Shown here one piece after another: positions 39,347 to 50,066 of a DNA stretch of 64,000 bases. Every line of letters starts with the position of its first letter. Positions within the stretch are counted from its first letter, which is position 1. Where the stretch lies: assembly GCF_900106015.1 (NCBI RefSeq), contig NZ_LT629797.1:4154001-4218000 (forward strand), given 5' to 3'. The notes beneath the pieces were generated by a model. The model did no database searches and was not told where the DNA came from. It saw nothing but the letters and a program-made list of their open reading frames with translations. The translations under genes and the position numbers were made by a program. The stretch comes from Pseudomonas sihuiensis. Its GTDB lineage: Bacteria; Pseudomonadota; Gammaproteobacteria; Pseudomonadales; Pseudomonadaceae.

Positions 39347-40267
39347 ATGTTTAAAGCCATCGATGGGCTGTCGCTCGACGCGCTGCGGGTGTTCGAGTCG
39401 GCCGCGCGCCAGCTCAGTTTCACCGCCGCCGCCAGTGAATTGGGCAGCAGCCAGCCGGCGATCAGCCAGCAGATCAAGCGTCTGGAGCAGCAACTGGCCA
39501 CGCGCCTGTTCGATCGCGTCTATCGGGGCATCGTGCTGACCGAGGCCGGCGAGCTGTTGTTGGCGCATGTGCAGGAAGGGCTGGCCAGCCTCGATGCCGG
39601 GCTCGTCGCCGTCACCGCGCGCCAGCAGCATGAAGTGCTGCAGGTGGCCACCGACTTCGCCTTCGCCGCCTACTGGTTGATGCCGCGCCTGCAGCGCTTC
39701 AACCGCCTGTACCCGGAGGTGGACGTCAGCCTGATCACCAGCGAGCGCGACCCGGCCACGGTACCCAGCGACATCGACGTGGCGATCCGTTTTGGCGACG
39801 GTCGTTTCAAGCATGGCGAAGCGCACCTGCTGTTCCGCGAAGAGGTGTTTCCGGTGTGCAGCCCGCGTCTGCTCGGCGAACGTCAGCTACCGCTGCCGAC
39901 GGAGGTTCTGACCGAGCTGCCGCTGTTGCACCTGCGCCCCGAGCACCGCTCGCGCTGGTTCGACTGGGAGGGATTGTTCCGCGCCCTCGGCATCGCCAGC
40001 CTGCCGACACCCGGCGCGTTGCGTTTCGACAACTACACCCTGCTGATCCAGGCGGCGATTGCCGGGCAGGGCGTGGCCATCGGCTGGCGCCACCTGGTGG
40101 ATGAACTTCTGGCTCAGGGGCTGCTCTGTCGTCTGGGTGAGGCCGAGGCGCATTCGGCGCGTGGCTATTACCTGGTGCTACCCGAGCGCAAGCGTCGCCA
40201 GCGCCTGACCGCGCGTTTCGTCGACTGGTTGCAGGCCGAGCTGGATTCGCCAGCAGCAACCGTTTGA
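39347..40267 (+). CDS. LysR-type regulator of choline-sulfate use
   Basis: A 306-residue LysR protein (winged helix at about residues 7-65, with the SQPAISQQIKRLEQQL segment) and a substrate-binding domain like that of GcvA-type regulators. It is divergent from betC, the usual place for the choline-sulfate regulator (PA0032 type). At 39334-39348 an inverted repeat ATAAGC-AGA-GCTTAT runs into the start codon at 39347, a possible autoregulatory site. The inducer is probably choline-O-sulfate or choline, by context only. Confidence 0.88.
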   Translation: MFKAIDGLSLDALRVFESAARQLSFTAAASELGSSQPAISQQIKRLEQQLATRLFDRVYRGIVLTEAGELLLAHVQEGLASLDAGLVAVTARQQHEVLQVATDFAFAAYWLMPRLQRFNRLYPEVDVSLITSERDPATVPSDIDVAIRFGDGRFKHGEAHLLFREEVFPVCSPRLLGERQLPLPTEVLTELPLLHLRPEHRSRWFDWEGLFRALGIASLPTPGALRFDNYTLLIQAAIAGQGVAIGWRHLVDELLAQGLLCRLGEAEAHSARGYYLVLPERKRRQRLTARFVDWLQAELDSPAATV

Positions 40268-40379
40268 TCGGGCCATACTGCAATAGCCAAGCGTGATCCT
40301 TATACTGATCGCCGCCGCTCTAGCCGGTCGTTTTCCACGTCTGCCAGCGGCCCCCACACTCCAACCGGTGAAGTGAACC

Positions 40380-41282
40380 GTGAAACTCCGTCATTCGATT
40401 TTGGGCCTGCTGCTGTGCGGCAGCCTTGTTGTTTCGAACCTCCAGGCCGCGCCTGCCCAGCCGAAGCAGGAGCTGGCCGCCGGTAGTGCCTTGCTGATCG
40501 ATCTGAAGACCGGCCAGGAGCTCTATTCCAGCAACCCGGACCTGCGCCTGCCGGTCGCCTCGGTCACCAAGCTGATGACCGCCATGGTGGTGCTCGACGC
40601 CAAGCTGCCGCTGGACGAGATGCTGCCCATCACCATCCGCGACACCCAGGAAATGCAGGGTGTGTTCTCCCGCGTGCGCATCGGCAGTGAAATCACGCGC
40701 CGCGAAATGCTGCACCTGGCGCTGATGTCCTCGGAGAATCGCGCTGCCGCCAGTCTTGCGCACCATTACCCAGGTGGTCACGCCGCCTTCGTCGCAGCCA
40801 TGAACGCCAAGGCCAAGGCGCTGGGCATGCACAGCAGCCACTTCGTCGAACCCACCGGCCTGTCCGAACTGAACGTCGCCACGGCCCGTGACCTGGCGCT
40901 GATGGTCAAGGCGGCCAACCAGTATCCGCTGATCCACCAGTTCAGCACCGACTCCGAAGCCACCGTGGCTTTCCGCAAGCCCAACTACACCCTGGGTTTT
41001 CGCAACACCAACGCCCTGGTGCGCAAGCCCGACTGGAACATCAACCTGAGCAAGACCGGCTTCACCAATGCCGCCGGTCGCTGCCTGGTGATGGCCACCA
41101 CCATCGCCAACCGTCCGGTGGCCTTCGTGGTACTCGGTGCATTCGGCAAGTACACCCACATGGCCGACGCCAACCGCCTCAAGCGCTGGATGGAGACTGG
41201 CAAGGTCACCCCGGTGCCGGCTGCGGCGCTCAGCTACAAGCAGCAGAAGCTGGCCGAGTGGAGCCTGCAGGCCGCGCAGTAA
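40380..41282 (+). CDS. pbpG: D-alanyl-D-alanine endopeptidase
   Basis: A low-molecular-weight penicillin-binding protein (S11 family, PBP7/8 type) that cleaves peptidoglycan cross-links in the periplasm. The 300-residue protein has a signal peptide (cleavage near LQAAPA) and the three active-site motifs: SVTK (61-64), SEN (118-120) and KTG (225-227). It starts with GTG at 40380. It stands alone and is followed by repeats and a strong terminator. Confidence 0.94.
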   Translation: MKLRHSILGLLLCGSLVVSNLQAAPAQPKQELAAGSALLIDLKTGQELYSSNPDLRLPVASVTKLMTAMVVLDAKLPLDEMLPITIRDTQEMQGVFSRVRIGSEITRREMLHLALMSSENRAAASLAHHYPGGHAAFVAAMNAKAKALGMHSSHFVEPTGLSELNVATARDLALMVKAANQYPLIHQFSTDSEATVAFRKPNYTLGFRNTNALVRKPDWNINLSKTGFTNAAGRCLVMATTIANRPVAFVVLGAFGKYTHMADANRLKRWMETGKVTPVPAAALSYKQQKLAEWSLQAAQ

Positions 41283-41325
41283 GACGCTGTGCACGCCCTG
41301 CAGGGCCAGCACGAGACGCAAAAGT

Positions 41326-41406
41326 GTAGGAGCCCCGCCTCGGGGGCGAAGCCTCGGACTTCTGCGTCGCCAGCCCCGTAGCATTCGCCGCGGGCGCGGC
41401 TCCTAC
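41326..41406. repeat. degenerate REP-type repeat after pbpG
   Basis: GTAGGAGCCCCGCCTCGGGG at 41326 is mirrored loosely by GCGGGCGCGGCTCCTACG. It contains a CCGCCTCGGGGGCG inner hairpin and ends just before the terminator. Confidence 0.65.
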
Positions 41407-41420
41407 GCCGGCCATCGGAA

Positions 41421-41448
41421 AAAGGGCGACTCGATGAGTCGCCCTTTT
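41421..41448. terminator. terminator after pbpG
   Basis: AAAGGGCGACTC/GAGTCGCCCTTT, a 12-bp stem with a 3-nt loop and T run on the plus strand. It is symmetrical enough to work for the convergent LysR gene as well. Confidence 0.9.
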
Positions 41449-41461
41449 CGTTATGCCTGCC

Positions 41462-41521
41462 GTAGCCCGGATGCAATCCGGGGAACCCGCAGCTCAGGCC
41501 CCGGATTGCATCCGGGCTACG
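41462..41521. repeat. dispersed inverted repeat (GTAGCCCGGATGCAATCCGG family)
   Basis: GTAGCCCGGATGCAATCCGG is mirrored by a CCGGATTGCATCCGGGCTAC arm, 28 bp before the end of the LysR gene. Confidence 0.88.
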
Positions 41522-41548
41522 GTCGATTTTCCTCAGTCGTGGTGTGCT

Positions 41549-42442
41549 TCAGCTCGGACAGCCCAGCCGCTCGCTGAGAAAATCGAGAAAGCAGGTGATG
41601 CGCGACGCCAGCGCGGTGTTGCGGTAGTACACCGCGTTGATCGGCTGGCGCACCTCCACGCGTTGCTCGGCCAGCACCTCCACCAGTGCGCCGCTGGTGC
41701 GGGTGGCATCGGTCATGAAGTCCGACAGGCACACCAGGCCTTGGCCGGCCAGGGCCAGTTCGAGAATGGTGTCGCCACTGGAGGCGCGCAGGCTCGGTGT
41801 GATGCGCCAGCGCTCGCCGAGGGCGTGGCGTAGCGGCCATTCGTTGAGGCTGTCCGGCTCGGTGAAGCCGATCAGGCTGTGCCCGGTCAGATCCTCGGTA
41901 AGTGTCGGCGTGCCATGGCGGCGCAGGTAATCGGGGCTGGCCAGCACGCGGCGGCGGCTGTGACACAGTGGTCGGGCGTGCAGGCTGGAGTCCGGCAGGT
42001 TGCCGATGCGGATGGCCAGGTCGGTGCGGCGTTCCAGCAGATCGATGATGCGGTCGTCGCTGTTCAGTTCCAGCTCGATCTGCGGATAAAGCGCGCGAAA
42101 TTCGCCGATCAGCGGCACGATCACGTGCAGCATGAAAGGCGAGGCGGTGTTGATGCGCAAACGCCCGGCCGGTGCCTGGCGGCGCAGGGTCATCTGTTCC
42201 TCCGCTTCCTCGACGCTGGCGAGGATACGCCGCGCCTGGGCCAGGAACACCTCGCCCTCCTCGGTCAATTCCAGACGCCGCGTGGTGCGGCGTAGCAAGG
42301 TGACGGCGAGTTTTTCCTCCAGCCGGCTGAGGGCACGGCTGACGCCGGACGCGGTTTGCTCGAGCTGCTCGGCTGCGGCGCTGATCGAGCCGCAGTCGAC
42401 CACGCTGACGAAGGCGAGCATTTCTTCCAGGCTGGTCTTCAT
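41549..42442 (-). CDS. LysR-family regulator divergent from dkgB
   Basis: A 297-residue LysR protein with an N-terminal winged helix (MLAFVSVVDCGSISAAAEQL, about residues 8-27, followed by QTASGVSRALSRLEEKL) and a C-terminal effector domain. It is divergent from the aldo/keto reductase gene, an arrangement like E. coli yafC-dkgB. It therefore probably controls that gene. The effector is unknown. No ligand-site residues can be assigned with confidence. Confidence 0.88.
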   Translation of the reverse strand: MKTSLEEMLAFVSVVDCGSISAAAEQLEQTASGVSRALSRLEEKLAVTLLRRTTRRLELTEEGEVFLAQARRILASVEEAEEQMTLRRQAPAGRLRINTASPFMLHVIVPLIGEFRALYPQIELELNSDDRIIDLLERRTDLAIRIGNLPDSSLHARPLCHSRRRVLASPDYLRRHGTPTLTEDLTGHSLIGFTEPDSLNEWPLRHALGERWRITPSLRASSGDTILELALAGQGLVCLSDFMTDATRTSGALVEVLAEQRVEVRQPINAVYYRNTALASRITCFLDFLSERLGCPS

Positions 42443-42649
42443 TGTTGATCTTCAGTCAAAAGTGTTTGCTGGCTTGTTAGGTTTTTTCGCATGAGTCTGG
42501 CGCGGATACTGCTCCCCAGCAAGCCTGCCTGCTGCCCGCCCTTTGCCTTCGGCCTGCAACTTTTATCCGCTGAGTCAGGCCGAACCATTCAGTTCCAGCG
42601 TCGGTCTGCTGATCGGCCATCCATTCACGACCTGATGAGGACATTCGTC

Positions 42650-43453
42650 ATGAAATTCATTCCCCCCTTCGGTCTTGGCACCTTCCGCCTCAAGGACCAG
42701 GTGGCCATCGACTCGGTGCATACCGGCCTGGAGCTGGGTTACCGGCATATCGACACGGCGCAGATCTACGGTAACGAGGCCGCGGTCGGCCAGGCCATCG
42801 CCGCCAGCAACGTGGCGCGTGACGAGCTGTTCGTCACCACCAAGATCTGGACCGAGAACCTCGGCAGCGGTCGGGTGATCGCCAGTTTGCAGGAAAGTCT
42901 GCAGCGCCTGGGCCTGGAGCGGGTCGATCTGACACTGATCCACTGGCCGTCGCCGAACGATGAGATTCCCGTGGCGCAGTATCTGGGCGAGCTGCTGGAA
43001 GCCAAGCGCCAGGGGCTGACCGCAGCGATTGGCGTGTCCAACTTCACCATCGCCCATTTGCGCCAGGCCATCGAGGCCGTGGGGGTGGACGAAATCGCCA
43101 CCAATCAGGTGGAAATCCATCCGCTGTTGCAGAACCGCAAATTGGTGGAATTCGCCCGTCAGCAGGGCATCCATCTGACTGCTTACATGCCGCTGGCCTA
43201 CGGCAAGGTGCTGGCCGAGCCGGTGATCCAGCGCATCGCCGCTAGCCATGGCGTCAGCCCGGCGCAGGTGGCCCTGACCTGGTCGCTGCAGCAGGGTTAT
43301 GCGGTGATTCCGTCGTCGACCAAACGCGACAATCTGGCCGCCAACCTGGTCGCCGCCGAGCTGCGTTTGAGCACCGAGGACATGGCTGCAATCAAGGCTC
43401 TGGAGCGTGGCGAGCGCGTCGCCAACCCGGGCTTCGCGCCGCACTGGGATTGA
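42650..43453 (+). CDS. dkgB: aldo/keto reductase, 2,5-didehydrogluconate reductase DkgB type
   Basis: A 267-residue NADPH-dependent aldo/keto reductase. It shows the family [14 protein letters not shown] segment (Asp and Tyr of the catalytic tetrad, near residues 35-41), the LIHWPSP segment with the tetrad His, and IPSSTKRDN as cofactor loop. I chose the ATG at 42650, with GAGGA upstream; the frame is open to 42491 but not family-like. Its last 62 bp are overlapped on the other strand by the extended SDR frame. Methylglyoxal reduction is a plausible activity. Confidence 0.9.
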   Translation: MKFIPPFGLGTFRLKDQVAIDSVHTGLELGYRHIDTAQIYGNEAAVGQAIAASNVARDELFVTTKIWTENLGSGRVIASLQESLQRLGLERVDLTLIHWPSPNDEIPVAQYLGELLEAKRQGLTAAIGVSNFTIAHLRQAIEAVGVDEIATNQVEIHPLLQNRKLVEFARQQGIHLTAYMPLAYGKVLAEPVIQRIAASHGVSPAQVALTWSLQQGYAVIPSSTKRDNLAANLVAAELRLSTEDMAAIKALERGERVANPGFAPHWD

Positions 43454-44240
43454 GTTCTGCGAGTGTAGCAGGGGCGTTAGGCGCGATCCTGGGCTCTATC
43501 GGCCCGCCGGCGATATCGATCAGCGCGCCAGTGGTGTAGCTGGCCTTGTCATCGAGCAGCCAGACGATGGCTTCGGCGACTTCCTCGGCACGCCCGGCGC
43601 GGCCCAACGGTGTCGCCTTGCCCAGGCGCTCGGCACGGTCCGGCTGGCCGCCGCTGGCGTGAATCTCGGTATCGATCAGCCCCGGGCGCACGGCGTTGAC
43701 CCGCACGCCTTCGCCGCCCAACTCCTTGGCCAGGCCGCGGGTCAGCACGTCCATCGCGCCTTTGGCGCCGGCGTAGTCGACGTACTCGAAGGGCGCGCCA
43801 AGACTGGCGGCCACCGACGACACCAGCACCATCGAACCACCCTCGCCGCCGCGGCTGCGGGCCATGCGTCGGGCGCCCTCGCGTGCGGTGAGGTAGCTGC
43901 CCAGCACATTGACGTCGAACATCCGTTGCAAGCGCTCGCCGCTCATCTCCAGCAGCGGCATGGGCGGGGCGACGATGCCGGCATTGACCACCAGACCGTG
44001 CAGCGAGCCGAGCCTGTCCATGGCCTCGAACAGGCGCTGTACATCCTCCTCATTGGCCACATCGCCAGGCAGGGCGACGGCTTTGCCGCCCATGGCCTCG
44101 ATCTGCGCCACCACCTCATCGGCGGCGGCACGGTCGTTGCGGTAGTTGACCCCGACCGTCCAGCCGCTAGCGGCGGCCAGCAAGGCAGTAGCGCGACCGA
44201 TGCCGCGGCTGGCACCAGTGATCAGTAGATTCTTGCTCAT
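43392..44240 (-). CDS. short-chain dehydrogenase/reductase with a probably frameshifted C-terminus
   Basis: A classical SDR with the cofactor motif TGASRGIG (residues 8-15), NAG near residue 91 and the catalytic YAGAK segment near residue 155. Family members end with a DIAGGR-stop sequence. Here the frame reads DIAGGP and runs another 35 residues into the antisense of dkgB. Removing one base from the GGCCC at 43501-43505 would restore AGGR-stop with the end at 43496, giving 247 aa. The core enzyme should be intact; the tail is an artefact or a recent mutation. The substrate is unknown. Confidence 0.85.
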   Translation of the reverse strand: MSKNLLITGASRGIGRATALLAAASGWTVGVNYRNDRAAADEVVAQIEAMGGKAVALPGDVANEEDVQRLFEAMDRLGSLHGLVVNAGIVAPPMPLLEMSGERLQRMFDVNVLGSYLTAREGARRMARSRGGEGGSMVLVSSVAASLGAPFEYVDYAGAKGAMDVLTRGLAKELGGEGVRVNAVRPGLIDTEIHASGGQPDRAERLGKATPLGRAGRAEEVAEAIVWLLDDKASYTTGALIDIAGGPIEPRIAPNAPATLAELNPSAARSPGWRRARHAPEP

Positions 44241-44521
44241 GGCGGGGCTCCTCGTCTTGCTTGCCTTCAGGTTGCCGAATTTGCGGCGGGCTCGCTAGCG
44301 CGGGTTTCTTCCGATGAATGGTACATGCCGGTCATTCGCGTCTATTCCGGGCGTTGTAGGTATCCAACGGGTACGTTGCACAACGCTTGCTGAACCAGTA
44401 GCTGACTGGAAAAGTAGGAAGAATGAAAGCGTGATATAAGATTTGTTTCTTATTCTATTGGGGTATATCTGGTCGCGGCACAGATGTTGCGATAGGAAAA
44501 CTCACGCAAACAGGAGGTGCG

Positions 44522-46252
44522 ATGGAGCACAACATATCTCTCATCACCATGTTGGCCGGTGGCTTTGGTCTGGCTCTGATCTTCGGTTTTATCGCGGAGA
44601 AGCTGAAGCTGCCGGCGTTGGTGGGTTATCTCTTGGCGGGCATCGCGCTAGGCCCGGCGACCCCCGGCATGGTTGCGGACATGGAACTGGCGCCGCAGTT
44701 GCTGGAGATCGGCGTGATGTTGCTGATGTTCGGCGTCGGCCTGCACTTCTCCCTGAAAGACCTGTTGGCCGTGAAGAAAATCGCCCTACCGGGCGCGGTG
44801 GTGCAGATGAGCATGGCCACCGTGCTCGGGCTTGGTGTGGCCAGCTGGTGGGGCTGGACCTTCGGTGAAAGTCTCCTGCTGGGGTTGTCGCTGTCCTGCG
44901 CCAGCACTGTGGTGCTGCTCAAGGCGCTGGATACGCGCGGCATCACCGACTCGATGAATGGCCGTATCGCCGTAGGCTGGCTGGTGGTGGAAGACCTGGC
45001 CACCGTACTGGTGCTGGTGCTGTTGCCGCCCCTGGCCGGCATGCTCGGCGGCAAGGTGATCGGTGCCGATGCCGGTACGCCGCTCTGGCAGGTGCTGGGT
45101 ATGACCCTGCTGCAGGTAGCCGGCTTTATTGCGCTGATGCTGGTAGTCGGGCGCCGCGTGCTGCCCTGGCTGCTGCTGCAGATCGCCAAGACCGGTTCTC
45201 GCGAGCTGTTCACGCTCTCCGTCGTCGCCGCTGCTATCGGCATCGCCTATGGTGCAGCGGTGCTGTTCCATGTGTCTTTCGCGCTTGGCGCGTTCTTCGC
45301 CGGTACGGTGATGCGCGAGTCAGACCTCTCGCACCGTGCGGCCGAGGAGTCGCTGCCGCTGCGCGATGCCTTCTCGGTACTGTTCTTCGTCTCGGTGGGC
45401 ATGTTGTTCGAGCCGGCCGTGCTGGTCGAAGAGCCGCTGCGCGTTCTAGCCGTGGTGGCCATCATCATCGTCGGTAAGGGCCTGGCGGCGGCGCTACTGG
45501 TTCTGGCTTTCCGCTACCCGCTGAGCACGGCGCTGACCGTGGCGGCGAGCCTGGCGCAGATCGGCGAGTTCTCCTTCATCCTCGCGGGACTGGGCAAGGA
45601 CCTTGGTCTGCTCTCGGCCGAGGGCATGAGCCTGGTGCTGGCTGGCGCGCTGATTTCCATCGCTCTCAATCCACTGGTGTTCGCCTGCATCAAACCGATC
45701 AAAGAGCTGGCGCTGCGGCGTTCTGCCCTGGCGCGACGCCTCGAATTTCGTGAAGACCCGCTGGCAGTGCTGCCGGCCAGTACCGAGCGCAAGTACCTCG
45801 AGGGGCAAGTGGTGGTGGTTGGCTACGGCCGGGTAGGTCGACGCATCGCCAAGGCTCTGCTGGAGCGCGGCATTCCCTTCGTCGTGGTCGAGCAGAATCG
45901 CGAGCGCGTCGAGCAGATCCGCGGCCAGGGCATCGCGGCGGTCAGCGGTGATTCGGCCGAGCCGGGCACGCTGATCCAGGCGCATATCGCCAAGGCGTCG
46001 ATGCTGGTGATCGCCACGCCCGATCCGTTGAACGTGCAGCGCATGGTCGAAACCGCGCGGGCGCTGAACCCGCAGGTGGAAGTCGTGATCCGCACCCACA
46101 GCGCCGATGCGGTGGAAATCTTCCGCCGCGAAGGTTTTGGCGAGGTGTTCTTCGACGAGGAAGAACTGGCGCGCGGGATGAAGGACCACGTCCTTTCCAA
46201 GTTCGCCCCGGCTCAGGCAAATGTGGGGCAGAGTCCGACACACAGCCATTGA
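44522..46252 (+). CDS. Kef/YbaL-type cation:proton antiporter
   Basis: A 576-residue CPA2 antiporter with about 12 hydrophobic helices (residues 8-385) followed by a cytosolic TrkA-N (RCK) domain whose Rossmann motif VVVGYGRVGRRIAKAL lies near residue 422. It is closest in layout to YbaL/KefB-type proteins and probably exports potassium or exchanges Na/K for protons. The start ATG follows an AGGAGG ribosome-binding site. The 281-bp upstream gap holds an AT-rich promoter region (44400-44480) and no other gene. The ion is not certain. Confidence 0.9.
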   Translation: MEHNISLITMLAGGFGLALIFGFIAEKLKLPALVGYLLAGIALGPATPGMVADMELAPQLLEIGVMLLMFGVGLHFSLKDLLAVKKIALPGAVVQMSMATVLGLGVASWWGWTFGESLLLGLSLSCASTVVLLKALDTRGITDSMNGRIAVGWLVVEDLATVLVLVLLPPLAGMLGGKVIGADAGTPLWQVLGMTLLQVAGFIALMLVVGRRVLPWLLLQIAKTGSRELFTLSVVAAAIGIAYGAAVLFHVSFALGAFFAGTVMRESDLSHRAAEESLPLRDAFSVLFFVSVGMLFEPAVLVEEPLRVLAVVAIIIVGKGLAAALLVLAFRYPLSTALTVAASLAQIGEFSFILAGLGKDLGLLSAEGMSLVLAGALISIALNPLVFACIKPIKELALRRSALARRLEFREDPLAVLPASTERKYLEGQVVVVGYGRVGRRIAKALLERGIPFVVVEQNRERVEQIRGQGIAAVSGDSAEPGTLIQAHIAKASMLVIATPDPLNVQRMVETARALNPQVEVVIRTHSADAVEIFRREGFGEVFFDEEELARGMKDHVLSKFAPAQANVGQSPTHSH

Positions 46253-46434
46253 GACCGCGATGAGCGAGCTGCTGCTGGAGCGATCCAGCAGCGGCTGCTT
46301 CATATCCGTAGGTGTGGCAACTATCGTCTGAACAGTCGGCATCGGGCATGACGGACGAGCGCTCGGGCGCTACCATGCGCGCCCCTTTTCGTTCCGCTGC
46401 CATCGCCCGGCCCCCGCCGGCTTGCCGAGACTCC

Positions 46435-47871
46435 ATGAAACCCGCACGCCTACGCGCTGACCTGCTGGCCGGCCTGACCTCGTCCTTCGCCCTGGTGCCC
46501 GAGTGCATCGCCTTTGCCCTGGTGGCCCAGGTCAACCCGCTGATGGGCCTGTACGGCGCCTTCATCATCTGCACTCTCACCGCCCTGTTCGGTGGCCGGC
46601 CCGGCATGATCTCCGGCGCCGCCGGCTCGATGGCGGTAGTGATCGTCGCCCTGGTGGTGCAGCACGGCGTGCAGTACCTGCTGGCCACGGTGCTGCTCGG
46701 CGGCCTGATCATGCTGGCGTTCGGCCTGTTGCGCCTGGGCAAGCTGATCCGCATGGTGCCGCATCCGGTGATGCTGGGCTTCGTCAACGGCCTGGCGATC
46801 ATCATCGCCCTGGCTCAGCTCGAGCACTTTCAGCACGACGGCCACTGGCTGCAAGGCAAGGAGCTGTACCTGATGCTCGGCCTGGTGGCGCTGACCATGG
46901 TCATCGTCTACCTGCTGCCGCGGCTGACCCGCGCCGTGCCGCCGGCGCTGGTGGCGATTCTCGGCATCGGTGCGCTGGTCTATCTGCTGGATCTACCCAC
47001 TCACACCCTCGGCGACATGGCGCAGATTGCCGGCGGCCTGCCGAGCCTGGTGCTGCCGGACATTCCCTGGACGCTGGACACTCTGATCATCATCGCCCCC
47101 TACGCCGTGCTGATGGCCCTGGTCGGTCTGCTGGAAACCCTGCTGACGCTGAACCTGACCGACGAGATCACCGCCACCCGCGGCCACCCGGATCGTGAGT
47201 GTGTAGCCCTTGGCGTGGCCAACATGACTTCCGGCCTGTTCGGCGGCATGGGCGGCTGCGCGATGATCGGCCAGACCGTGATCAACCTCAGTTCGGGCGG
47301 GCGCGGGCGCCTGTCCGGGGTGGTCGCCGGGACGATGATCCTGCTCTTCGTGCTGTTCCTCTCGCCACTGATCGAGCGTATCCCGCTGGCGGCGCTGGTC
47401 GGCGTGATGTTCGTGGTGGCGCAGCAGACCTTCGCCTGGGGTTCGCTGCGCGTGGCCGGCAAGGTGCCGGCCAACGATGTGCTGGTGATCGTCGCGGTGA
47501 CCGCCATCACCGTCGCCACCGACCTGGCCACCGCCGTGCTCTGCGGCATCGTCATCGCCGCGCTCAATTTCGCCTGGCAGCACGCCCGCGAGCTGTATGC
47601 CGACAGCGATATGCAGACCGATGGCAGCAAGCTCTACCGTGCCCACGGCACGCTGTTCTTCGCCTCCTGCACCACCTTCCTCGCGCAGTTCGAGCCGGCC
47701 GATGACCCGCAGCAGGTCACCCTGGACTGCCGCCACCTGAGCTTCGTCGACTACTCGGCCATCGCCGCGCTGAAGACTCTGCGTGAGCGCTACGAGCGCG
47801 CCGGCAAGCACTTGCGTGTGGTGCACCTGTCCGAGCGTTGCAAGCAGTTGCTCAAGCGTGCTGGCGAGTAG
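46435..47871 (+). CDS. SulP-family anion transporter with STAS domain
   Basis: A 478-residue SulP carrier, the second in the window. The transmembrane part (about 1-390) contains the conserved SFALVPECIAFALVAQVNP segment near residue 16. A C-terminal STAS domain (DCRHLSFVDYSAIAALK) lies near residue 425. The substrate may be sulfate, bicarbonate or another anion. I chose the ATG at 46435; the frame is open from 46312 but its residues are not part of the family. It is followed by a terminator shared with trpA. Confidence 0.9.
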   Translation: MKPARLRADLLAGLTSSFALVPECIAFALVAQVNPLMGLYGAFIICTLTALFGGRPGMISGAAGSMAVVIVALVVQHGVQYLLATVLLGGLIMLAFGLLRLGKLIRMVPHPVMLGFVNGLAIIIALAQLEHFQHDGHWLQGKELYLMLGLVALTMVIVYLLPRLTRAVPPALVAILGIGALVYLLDLPTHTLGDMAQIAGGLPSLVLPDIPWTLDTLIIIAPYAVLMALVGLLETLLTLNLTDEITATRGHPDRECVALGVANMTSGLFGGMGGCAMIGQTVINLSSGGRGRLSGVVAGTMILLFVLFLSPLIERIPLAALVGVMFVVAQQTFAWGSLRVAGKVPANDVLVIVAVTAITVATDLATAVLCGIVIAALNFAWQHARELYADSDMQTDGSKLYRAHGTLFFASCTTFLAQFEPADDPQQVTLDCRHLSFVDYSAIAALKTLRERYERAGKHLRVVHLSERCKQLLKRAGE

Positions 47872-47888
47872 ACGGCTGATGCCGTAAC

Positions 47889-47928
47889 GAAAAAACCGCT
47901 GCCCTGTCGCCAGGAGCAGCGGTTTTTC
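47889..47928. terminator. bidirectional terminator between the SulP gene and trpA
   Basis: GAAAAAACCGCTGC pairs with GCAGCGGTTTTTC around a short inner loop. It has A and T runs on both sides, so it can end transcripts from either strand. Confidence 0.9.
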
Positions 47929-47944
47929 TTTGCATCGAGGACGA

Positions 47945-48754
47945 TCAGCGGCGCGCGCCACGCACCCCTTCAGCCAGTTCGCGGCACAGGCCGAGTACGC
48001 CGTCGATGGCCTGCTGCGGGCTTTTCGCCTCGGCGATCTTGTCGATCAGCGCCGAGCCGACCACCGCGCCCTCGGCGCGCTTGGCCACTTCGGCGGCGTG
48101 CTCCGGGGTGCGGATGCCGAAGCCGATGCACAGCGGCAGGTCGGTGTGGCGACGCAGGCGCGCCACTGCCTCTTCGACATGATCCATGGTCGCCGCACCG
48201 GCGCCAGTGACACCCGCCACCGACACGTAATAGACGAAGCCGGAGCTGCCGGCCAGTACGGTGGGCAGGCGGTCGTCGTCGGTGGTCGGCGTGGTCAGGC
48301 GAATGAAGTCCAGGCCCGCGCTTTGCGCTGGCTCGCACAGCTCGTCGTTGTGCTCCGGCGGCAGGTCGACCACGATCAGGCCGTCGACGCCGGCCTCTTT
48401 GGCATCAGCGATGAAGCGTTCGACGCCGTAGACGAAGATCGGGTTGTAGTAGCCCATCAGCACCAGCGGCGTGCTCTGGTTGCCTTCGCGAAATTCACGA
48501 ACCATCTGCAGCGTCTGCTGCATGCCCTGCTTGCCGGCCAGTGCGCGGATGTTGGCGAGCTGAATGGCCGGGCCATCAGCCATCGGGTCGGTGAAGGGCA
48601 TGCCCAGCTCGATCACGTCGGCGCCAGCGTCCGGCAGGCCCTTGAGGATACTCAGCGAGGTGGCGTAGTCGGGGTCACCGGCGGTGATGAAGGTCACCAG
48701 CGCGGCGCGGTTTTCCGCTTTCAGTTCGGCGAAACGGTTCTGCAGGCGGCTCAT
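47945..48754 (-). CDS. trpA: tryptophan synthase alpha subunit
   Basis: TrpA cleaves indole-3-glycerol phosphate to indole, passed by a tunnel to TrpB. The 269-residue protein keeps the catalytic Glu49 and Asp60 ([14 protein letters not shown]). It overlaps trpB by 4 bp (ATGA), and the pair forms the trpBA operon divergent from trpI, as known in pseudomonads. Confidence 0.97.
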   Translation of the reverse strand: MSRLQNRFAELKAENRAALVTFITAGDPDYATSLSILKGLPDAGADVIELGMPFTDPMADGPAIQLANIRALAGKQGMQQTLQMVREFREGNQSTPLVLMGYYNPIFVYGVERFIADAKEAGVDGLIVVDLPPEHNDELCEPAQSAGLDFIRLTTPTTDDDRLPTVLAGSSGFVYYVSVAGVTGAGAATMDHVEEAVARLRRHTDLPLCIGFGIRTPEHAAEVAKRAEGAVVGSALIDKIAEAKSPQQAIDGVLGLCRELAEGVRGARR

Positions 48755-49965
48755 GCGTGCTTCTCCTGGTTGTCCTGCATGTGGTGCATCACGGTCTGCA
48801 TGTCCTTGTCGCCACGACCGGACAGGTTGATCACCATCAGGTGATCCTTGGGCAGCTTGGGTGCGCGCTTGAAGGCTTCGGCCAGCGCGTGGGCGCTTTC
48901 CAAGGCCGGGATGATGCCCTCCAGGCGGCAGCAGTGGTGGAAGGCTTCGAGGGCTTCGTCATCGCTGATCGGCACGTACTCGACGCGCTTGATCTCGTGC
49001 AACCAGGCGTGTTCCGGGCCGACGCCGGGGTAGTCGAGGCCGGCGGAAATCGAGTGGGCATCGGTGATCTGGCCGTCCTCGTCCTGCAGCAGGAAGGTGC
49101 GGTTGCCGTGCAGCACGCCCGGTGCGCCACCGGCCATGCTCGCCGCATGCTTGCCGGTATCGATGCCATGGCCAGCTGCCTCGACGCCGACGATCTGCAC
49201 GCCTTCGTCATCGAGGAAGGGGTGGAACAGGCCGATGGCGTTGGAGCCACCGCCGATGCAGGCGACCAGCGAGTCGGGCAGGCGCCCTTCCTTCCCCAGG
49301 ATCTGCTCGCGCACTTCGTTGCCGATCACCGACTGGAAGTCGCGCACCATGGCTGGGTACGGATGCGGACCGGCGGCGGTACCGATCAGGTAGAAGGTGT
49401 TGTGGACGTTGGTCACCCAGTCGCGCAGGGCTTCGTTCATGGCGTCCTTGAGGGTGCCGGTGCCGGCCGTGACCGGGATCACCTCGGCGCCGAGCAGCTT
49501 CATGCGAAAGACGTTGGCCTGCTGGCGGTCGATGTCGGTGGTGCCCATGTACACCACGCACTGCATGCCGAAACGTGCAGCCACGGTGGCGGTGGCCACG
49601 CCATGCATGCCAGCGCCGGTCTCGGCGATGATGCGCTGTTTGCCCATGCGCTTGGCCAGGAGGATCTGGCCGATGCAGTTGTTGATCTTGTGCGCGCCGG
49701 TGTGGTTCAGGTCTTCGCGCTTGAGGTAGATCTTCGCTCCGCCGAAGTGCTCGGAGAGGCGCTCGGCGTAGTACAGCGGGCTGGCACGGCCGATGTAGTC
49801 GCGCTGGAAGTAGGCGAGTTCTTCGAGGAAGACTGGATCGTTCTTGGCCTTCTCATACTCGGCCGCCAGCGAGTTGATCAGCGGCATCAGGGTTTCGGCG
49901 ACGAACTGACCGCCGAAGCGGCCGAACAGGCCGCGAGCGTCGGGGCCGGTGCGAAATGAGGTCAT
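48751..49965 (-). CDS. trpB: tryptophan synthase beta subunit
   Basis: TrpB condenses indole with serine using PLP. The 404-residue protein has the PLP lysine K93 in HTGAHKINN, Glu115 in AETGAGMHG and the PLP phosphate loop CIGGGSNA. I chose the ATG at 49965, which has GGAG 7 nt upstream; an upstream in-frame start at 49998 adds unlike residues. It is the first gene of trpBA, whose promoter lies in the 130-bp trpB-trpI gap. Confidence 0.97.
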   Translation of the reverse strand: MTSFRTGPDARGLFGRFGGQFVAETLMPLINSLAAEYEKAKNDPVFLEELAYFQRDYIGRASPLYYAERLSEHFGGAKIYLKREDLNHTGAHKINNCIGQILLAKRMGKQRIIAETGAGMHGVATATVAARFGMQCVVYMGTTDIDRQQANVFRMKLLGAEVIPVTAGTGTLKDAMNEALRDWVTNVHNTFYLIGTAAGPHPYPAMVRDFQSVIGNEVREQILGKEGRLPDSLVACIGGGSNAIGLFHPFLDDEGVQIVGVEAAGHGIDTGKHAASMAGGAPGVLHGNRTFLLQDEDGQITDAHSISAGLDYPGVGPEHAWLHEIKRVEYVPISDDEALEAFHHCCRLEGIIPALESAHALAEAFKRAPKLPKDHLMVINLSGRGDKDMQTVMHHMQDNQEKHA

Positions 49966-50066
49966 GATCGAGCTCCTGTCTGGGTCCTCTGCCCACAAGC
50001 GGACAGGAGGATTGGCAATGGCGCCATTCTACCCCTGGCGGGCAGGCTGAAAAGCGATTAGATTGC

